Positions 60,316 through 64,000 of a DNA stretch of 64,000 nucleotides are shown here, piece after piece; the stretch's first letter is position 1, and each line of letters opens with the position of its first letter. The notes below the pieces were generated by a model. The model had not been told where the DNA came from. It ran no database searches and saw only the letters and a list, made by a program, of their open reading frames with translations. Source of the DNA: Algoriphagus taiwanensis (GTDB lineage Bacteria; Bacteroidota; Bacteroidia; Cytophagales; Cyclobacteriaceae). The stretch spans positions 417,864 through 481,863 of the forward strand of contig NZ_BTPE01000002.1 of the NCBI RefSeq assembly GCF_036245645.1. The letters run 5' to 3'. The position numbers and the translations under genes were made by a program.

Positions 60316-61014
60316 TTAAGATTCAATTTCCCTTAAAATCATCTCCTCAAACACCCTAATCCCAAGGGTCGCAGGTTGCGAGATCACCTCAATGGATCGC
60401 AGATAGTTCCCGGGAGGGTTAGGGTCGATCAGGTATTTTTTGGCATGGGGAGGGGCATAGTCGATCAGACTTGCTGCGGGATAGACTTGCAGGGAGGTAC
60501 CGATAATCAGGACAAAATCCGCCTTCTCCATCATCTCCATGGCGGGATACATCATCGGCACAGCCTCTCCAAACCATACGATAAAGGGCCTCAGCTGACT
60601 TCCCTTTTCGCATTTATCCCCCTCCTTGATTTCCCAATGGTCCAAGGGATAGACCAGCTTGGGATCCAGGGTGCTTTGGGCCTTGCTGAGCTCCCCGTGG
60701 AGGTGAAGTACCCGGGTCGAACCTGCCCGCTCGTGGAGGTCGTCCACATTTTGGGTGATGATTTGGACATCGAGGTGCTCTTCCAGTCGGGCTAGGGCGA
60801 GGTGGGCGGCATTGGGTTGGCAGTCCCGGGCCTGTTTTCTCCGCTGATTGTAAAAGTCCAGGACCAGGGCCCGGTTTCTCCTCCAGCCCTCGGGAGAGGC
60901 CACTTCCATCACGTCATGATTTTCCCAAAGGCCATTGGAATCGCGAAAGGTGCGGATGCCGCTTTCGGCAGAGACACCGGCACCGGAGAGGACGAGGAGA
61001 GTTTTTCGGGGCAT
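60316..61014 (-). CDS. Sir2-family NAD-dependent protein deacylase without the zinc cysteines
   Basis: The ATG at 61014 gives 232 residues. The NAD site LLVLSGAGVSAESGIRTFRD, the TQNVDDLHERAG segment, the catalytic HLHGEL and the later GTSLQVYPAASLIDYAP are all present. The usual four zinc-binding cysteines between HGEL and RPFIVWFGE are missing: only one Cys is found there (DKCEKGS). This is a known feature of some Bacteroidota sirtuins (from memory). The enzyme is expected to remove acyl groups from lysine. It is monocistronic, with the heptamer repeat zone after its stop. Confidence 0.9.
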   Translation of the reverse strand: MPRKTLLVLSGAGVSAESGIRTFRDSNGLWENHDVMEVASPEGWRRNRALVLDFYNQRRKQARDCQPNAAHLALARLEEHLDVQIITQNVDDLHERAGSTRVLHLHGELSKAQSTLDPKLVYPLDHWEIKEGDKCEKGSQLRPFIVWFGEAVPMMYPAMEMMEKADFVLIIGTSLQVYPAASLIDYAPPHAKKYLIDPNPPGNYLRSIEVISQPATLGIRVFEEMILREIES

Positions 61015-61188
61015 GGGCAAAGAGATAGGATAGGAGCAGAAAAATAGCAAATTATCCCCGGCAGGGACAAAAAGCGTCAAGGGATTCACAAGTTTTTTGA
61101 CGGTTTTACTAAATCCTACTTTTTAGTTTTCGGCGAAGTCCTATCTTTAGGAAATGATTTTTAAATGACCCGATAAACCGGATAAAAA

Positions 61189-61374
61189 ATGAAGCAACTC
61201 CTTTTTCAAAATTCTTTAATAGGGCAAGTCTGCTCGGTTGGATGGAGATTCAGCCAGTCCCAAGCCCAGCAAGCCGACATCGACCGTCTCGACCGCGAAA
61301 TCGACGCCCTAGTCTATGAATTGTATGGCTTGACCGAGGAGGAGATTAGGATAGTGGAAGGAGGTGAGGGGTGA
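61189..61374 (+). pseudogene. C-terminal remnant of a DNA methylase of the R-M type
   Basis: The 61-codon frame encodes a short peptide ending IDRLDREIDALVYELYGLTEEE, a tail that is characteristic of the C-terminus of Eco57I-like restriction-modification methylases and type I methylase/specificity proteins. All catalytic parts (NPPY and the SAM site) are missing, and a stop codon lies just upstream of the ATG, so it is a remnant or decoy rather than a working enzyme. Its stop overlaps the GTG start of the next gene. Confidence 0.7.
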
Positions 61375-62081
61375 AGAATTTTTTTAAAAACTTTCTCATA
61401 TTGATTTCAATTCCATTATTCATTTTGGGAATTGTCCCTATGTTTTTTCCTAGAATCTTAAACATACTTCCAGATTGTTATAAATCTGATATTTATTTAA
61501 GCTTTATAGGGAATTTTTCTGTAGCTGCCGGATCATTCATTGGCTTTATTCTTTTGACTCTAGCATATCTACAGCAAGAGAAAAAACATCAACAAGAATT
61601 ACAAGAAAGTGAACGGAGAAAAAGGGATGAATTCGTAGAAAGGTTTATTCAGCTCTTTGAAAATGTTAGAAACAAAATACAATATGGAAGATTAAGTGGA
61701 GAAAGGGCATTAGCTGAATTTCATAAAAATATTTTGATATTTTTAAATGAGCATACTTTAAACTCCGAAAATCCAGATGAAGTAAAAAAGGTTTTAGAAA
61801 AAGCAATTAAAGGAAGTAGTTTCACAAAAGGAGGTAGTTTAAATCTATATAAAAGAAGTTTGGATAATGTAATTAATAGGATCTATGAAGCTAAATCCAT
61901 AGATTTAATTCCGTTTTTAGAGAATATACTGAGTGATGAAGAAAAAGCCATTATTTTTTATCTATATAAATTCTATTTTGTAAAAAGTCCTAGCTTTGAA
62001 TTTCTTATTGAAAATGATTTTTTAGCATCACTTAATAGCACCATGCTAGCTAACCCAAAGCATATTTATTGGTTAAAATAA
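61371..62081 (+). CDS. Putative phage abortive-infection protein (AbiC-like), two membrane helices
   Basis: The 236-residue protein starts at GTG 61371, overlapping the stop of the methylase remnant (GTGA) and preceded by GGAGGTGAGG, an unusually good Shine-Dalgarno for this phylum. It has two N-terminal helices (ILISIPLFILGIVPMFF, FSVAAGSFIGFILLTLAYL), then a charged coiled coil (QQEKKHQQELQESERRKRDEF) and an alpha-helical cytosolic part. This layout matches the putative AbiC group of phage-defence proteins. Base composition is much more AT-rich than the flanks, pointing to transfer. Antiviral activity is inferred from the layout only. Confidence 0.6.
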   Translation: MKNFFKNFLILISIPLFILGIVPMFFPRILNILPDCYKSDIYLSFIGNFSVAAGSFIGFILLTLAYLQQEKKHQQELQESERRKRDEFVERFIQLFENVRNKIQYGRLSGERALAEFHKNILIFLNEHTLNSENPDEVKKVLEKAIKGSSFTKGGSLNLYKRSLDNVINRIYEAKSIDLIPFLENILSDEEKAIIFYLYKFYFVKSPSFEFLIENDFLASLNSTMLANPKHIYWLK

Positions 62082-62087
62082 CCCCGG

Positions 62088-62103
62088 CCTGAGCCTAGAA
62101 TAA
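62088..62103. repeat. Left copy of a short repeat flanking the AT-rich gene
   Basis: CCTGAGCCTAGAATAA differs in one base from CCTGAGCGTAGAATAA at 63363-63378; a further related copy (ACTGAGCGTAGAAAAA) begins at 63137. The broken two-TM gene lies between the left copy and the right ones. Confidence 0.55.
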
Positions 62104-62226
62104 AAAGTTGGGACTAAGTCTAGATTCTATCTGCACTTTTCTTTTTGGAATTTGAAATTTTATTTCACGAAGTTTAAAAACTTTTAAGGAATGGTATTCC
62201 TTCTATCTAATGAATTTTTAAATTTT

Positions 62227-62949
62227 TTAGCACCTAATTCTTATTTCTTCTTTTAATTTAAGAGGCATAAAATCTGATTTATATCTTATTTTATGATAAA
62301 CTTGGTAGTCATTGTCTTTGTAGAATTCATTATTTGCTATAGTTAGAGCTTTAATAATATTCGAAAAAAAGGATTTGATATCAGGCTCTTTTTGGAACAT
62401 TTCTGTTGCGTCAATTATCCAGTAAAAAACTTTATGATATTCTTTTCTTAAAATTCCTTTTTTTGGAGAGCCTGAATTTCTCATTAGGTAAAATATAGCA
62501 TAGCCTAATCTCATTTTATCAATAAATTTCATTTCAATATTATTAAAAGATACTTTTTTGTTCAATAAATAATCATTTGAAAATACTATTGAATATTTTT
62601 CATCTAAATCAATTTATTTGAAATTAGGAGATTCCATTTTAATTCCGGAATCCAAATGAACATTGTTTAAAAATTCTCTAACAAAGGAAATAAATTCATC
62701 AAAGCTTACATATTCTTCATATTTCTCTGAAGATTCCATAAGGTGTGAGGTAAAGAAAAAGATTAATATTGAAATAAATACCGATGAAAAAAAAGGAAAT
62801 AGAAAAAAACCCAATTCGTATCCCCAGGTAAATATTTCTTGAACTTCTGAAAAGTAAGATATAATAAATGTTATAGAAATACTTAAGACCAATAAACACC
62901 ACCAAATCCAGTGAAACTTATAAACTGCAAATTTTAATCTATGGCTCAT
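62227..62949 (-). pseudogene. AT-rich two-TM protein gene broken by one in-frame TAA
   Basis: Two frames on the minus strand, 62614-62949 and 62227-62565, lie in the same reading phase and are separated by a single TAA at 62614-62616; codons after it continue without another stop. Read through, the gene has 240 codons. The first part has two membrane helices (WCLLVLSISITFIISYF, GFFLFPFFSSVFISILIFFF) and an acidic stretch. The second part is soluble and helical (YAIFYLMRNSG, FSNIIKALTIANNEF). The second part alone could start only at a TTG. The family is unknown; the layout is broadly like the AbiC-type protein on the other strand. Confidence 0.6.
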
Positions 62950-63090
62950 TTGTCAAAATTAACAATTTTTTTTTAAAGCAACCTCTCCATCTGATTATAA
63001 AATAAGGGAAAGACCAGGCCGGATTTCTCCATCTAGGTGTAGAATATTGGCCGTGGACTAACCGTAGATTGCATCTACGCTTTCTCTCCT

Positions 63091-63438
63091 CTAAGTGTAG
63101 AATAGGCGTTTGACTGGGCGGAGTTTGTAACCCCAACTGAGCGTAGAAAAAGCCTTTGACTGGGCGGGATTTGCAATTCCGCCCCTATATTTTCAGGAAT
63201 TTGTAATTCCTTCCACCCTATCCCCCTTCCTCCCGTAGGGAGGTTATTTTGGTAGAAAAAATCGATCCCTACCCAGCTTTATTCGACCCCGATAGGGGTC
63301 GTACTTTTTGGTTCTCTCCATGGTTGCTACCTACCTCAGACCCGTATCGGGTCTATTCTCCACCTGAGCGTAGAATAAGCGTTTGACTGGGCGGGATTTG
63401 CAATTCCGCACTATTATTCTTTAGAATTTGTAATTCCA
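63091..63438. repeat. Diverged repeats with GTTTGACTGGGCGG and ATTTGCAATTCC cores
   Basis: The core TTTGACTGGGCGG occurs at 63109, 63156 and 63381, each preceded by GTAGAA and, in the last two, followed by a GGATTTGCAATTCC palindrome and then by GGAATTTGTAATTCC or a variant. The copies are direct and decayed. No gene is seen in this stretch. Confidence 0.7.
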
Positions 63439-63821
63439 TTCAAGCAAGTTCAACCCCATTCGGGGTTGATGCCCACATCTTGGATTCACATTTCCCCCGG
63501 TTCTACCGGGGGCTATTCAGAGGTTTGACCACTACGTGGTCATGGATATATTATTAACAGATGATTTGGATGACAGACCCCTGACAAAGCCCGTCCCGAT
63601 TACTGAAAGGATATCGGGAGGGTCAAACCTTTCATTAGCCACGCACGGGTTGTTGGGTGACCGAAGTCGAGCCCCAACCCGTGGAATAAATAGGTTCATG
63701 AATACGGTTTTCCCGACCCTATCAGGGTCGAACTTTAAAGATTACTTCGCTATCGCCCGTAATGACGGTAGGGGTACTTTCCAAGTGGGAGGGGGTACTT
63801 CGGAAGTACCCCCCTCCACTT
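63229..63821. repeat. Array of about ten different palindromes in 600 bases
   Basis: Perfect or near-perfect hairpins occur at 63229-63243 (CCTCCCgtaGGGAGG), 63284-63301 (CGACCCC/GGGGTCG), 63339-63353 (GACCCG/CGGGTC), 63450-63469 (TCAACCCC/GGGGTTGA), 63494-63512 (CCCCCGG/CCGGGGG), 63526-63542 (TGACCAC/GTGGTCA), 63595-63618 (CCCGAT/ATCGGG), 63644-63683 (CACGGGTTG/CAACCCGTG), 63714-63730 (CGACCCT/AGGGTCG) and 63783-63821 (a stem of about 17 pairs). Arms differ from hairpin to hairpin. None has a terminator T run. The single open frame (63536-63832) follows the palindromes and does not look like a protein. Confidence 0.85.
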
Positions 63822-63902
63822 CATTACCCTGACTCGTCCTAAAAATAGTTTACAGGTTATTGTTTAAATCCTGATACTGATTGACTATTTCTGTTAGTCC
63901 TT

Positions 63903-63998
63903 TTATTGGTTTACAAGTGTACGGTTTTTGGGGTAATAGTTTTTCCACAATCGATCTGTTTTTTGATTGGTTTGATGGATTTCTTCAGGAGTTTTGTT
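63903..63998 (-). CDS. Possible C-terminus of a gene cut by the window edge
   Basis: On the minus strand an open frame enters from the right edge and stops at 63903-63905; its visible end reads TPEEIHQTNQKTDRLWKNYY then a short basic tail. Another frame is open from 64000 to 63911 too, so the choice is uncertain. No family can be named. Its position beside the palindrome array would make it of interest if it proves to be a recombinase or transposase. Confidence 0.2.
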   Translation of the reverse strand, partial: NKTPEEIHQTNQKTDRLWKNYYPKNRTLVNQ

Positions 63999-64000
63999 TC

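Noticed and set aside
60316..61014. Sir2 gene as part of an antiphage system
   Set aside because: It is a short, single-domain deacylase of the normal metabolic type without a fused partner domain, and no defence gene shares its operon.
63229..63821. Series of Rho-independent terminators
   Set aside because: None of the hairpins is followed by a T run and no genes end there.
63536..63832. Open frame of 98 codons in the palindrome array
   Set aside because: The frame runs through four perfect palindromes and has a composition set by them; no domain or start signal is visible.

Overview
The window looks like chromosomal DNA from a member of the Bacteroidota, most likely order Cytophagales near Cyclobacteriaceae/Algoriphagus. 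The evidence is type IX secretion (T9SS) type-A C-terminal domains on several secreted proteins, a SusE-like starch-binding lipoprotein, promoters of the TTTG/TAnnTTTG type, few Shine-Dalgarno sequences and families such as DUF2490 and DUF5777. The genus is inferred from gene content, not from a database search.

Layout. 1-4.7 kb (minus): cut ABC transporter, P-loop protein, DUF2490 barrel, acidic lipoprotein, anti-sigma and ECF sigma factor. 4.9-7.5 kb (plus): pncB-pncA-thioesterase, NAD salvage. 7.5-9.7 kb: ABM-fold enzyme, DUF2807-like lipoprotein, a possible small transcript and a small secreted protein. 9.8-19.4 kb (plus): a dabA-dabB inorganic-carbon pump with a SulP transporter and an outer-membrane porin, then a Rieske/DUF5777/YceI module. 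19.5-20.0 kb: one intact CAU tRNA followed by about five degenerate tRNA-derived tandem units in which the anticodon loop and the acceptor/D region are replaced by CCCGAT-type palindromes. 20.1-36.3 kb: housekeeping and secretion genes (HAD, M50 protease, rhodanese, T9SS cargo, PASTA, M43 protease, Nfu, Mrp, dnaG, ribBA, surE, TPR histidine kinase). 36.3-50.6 kb: alpha-glucan use and glycolysis (MFS sugar porter, GH31, LacI regulator, SusE lipoprotein, two GH13 enzymes, fructose-bisphosphate aldolase, pfkA, mgsA). LacI-type palindromes lie in front of both the GH31 and the susE units, and no susC/susD is present between lacI and susE. 50.7-59.4 kb: GNAT, a Tat-exported aminotransferase, an unknown secreted protein, and a five-gene minus-strand run (FMO, serine hydrolase, YfcC-type carrier, aldo/keto reductase, MFS).

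59.4-64 kb is an accessory, repeat-rich zone. It holds four heptamer minisatellite blocks interleaved with two copies of an interspersed element, a Sir2 deacylase lacking the usual zinc cysteines, a C-terminal remnant of a restriction-modification methylase overlapped by a putative AbiC-like membrane protein, an AT-rich two-TM gene broken by one in-frame stop, and a roughly 600-bp array of about ten different palindromes with no convincing gene. The best candidates for something undescribed are the tRNA-derived palindrome array (19.58-20.02 kb) and the palindrome array (63.2-63.8 kb). The best candidate for a working but unusual system is the DAB/SulP/porin operon in what otherwise reads as a polysaccharide-degrading heterotroph.
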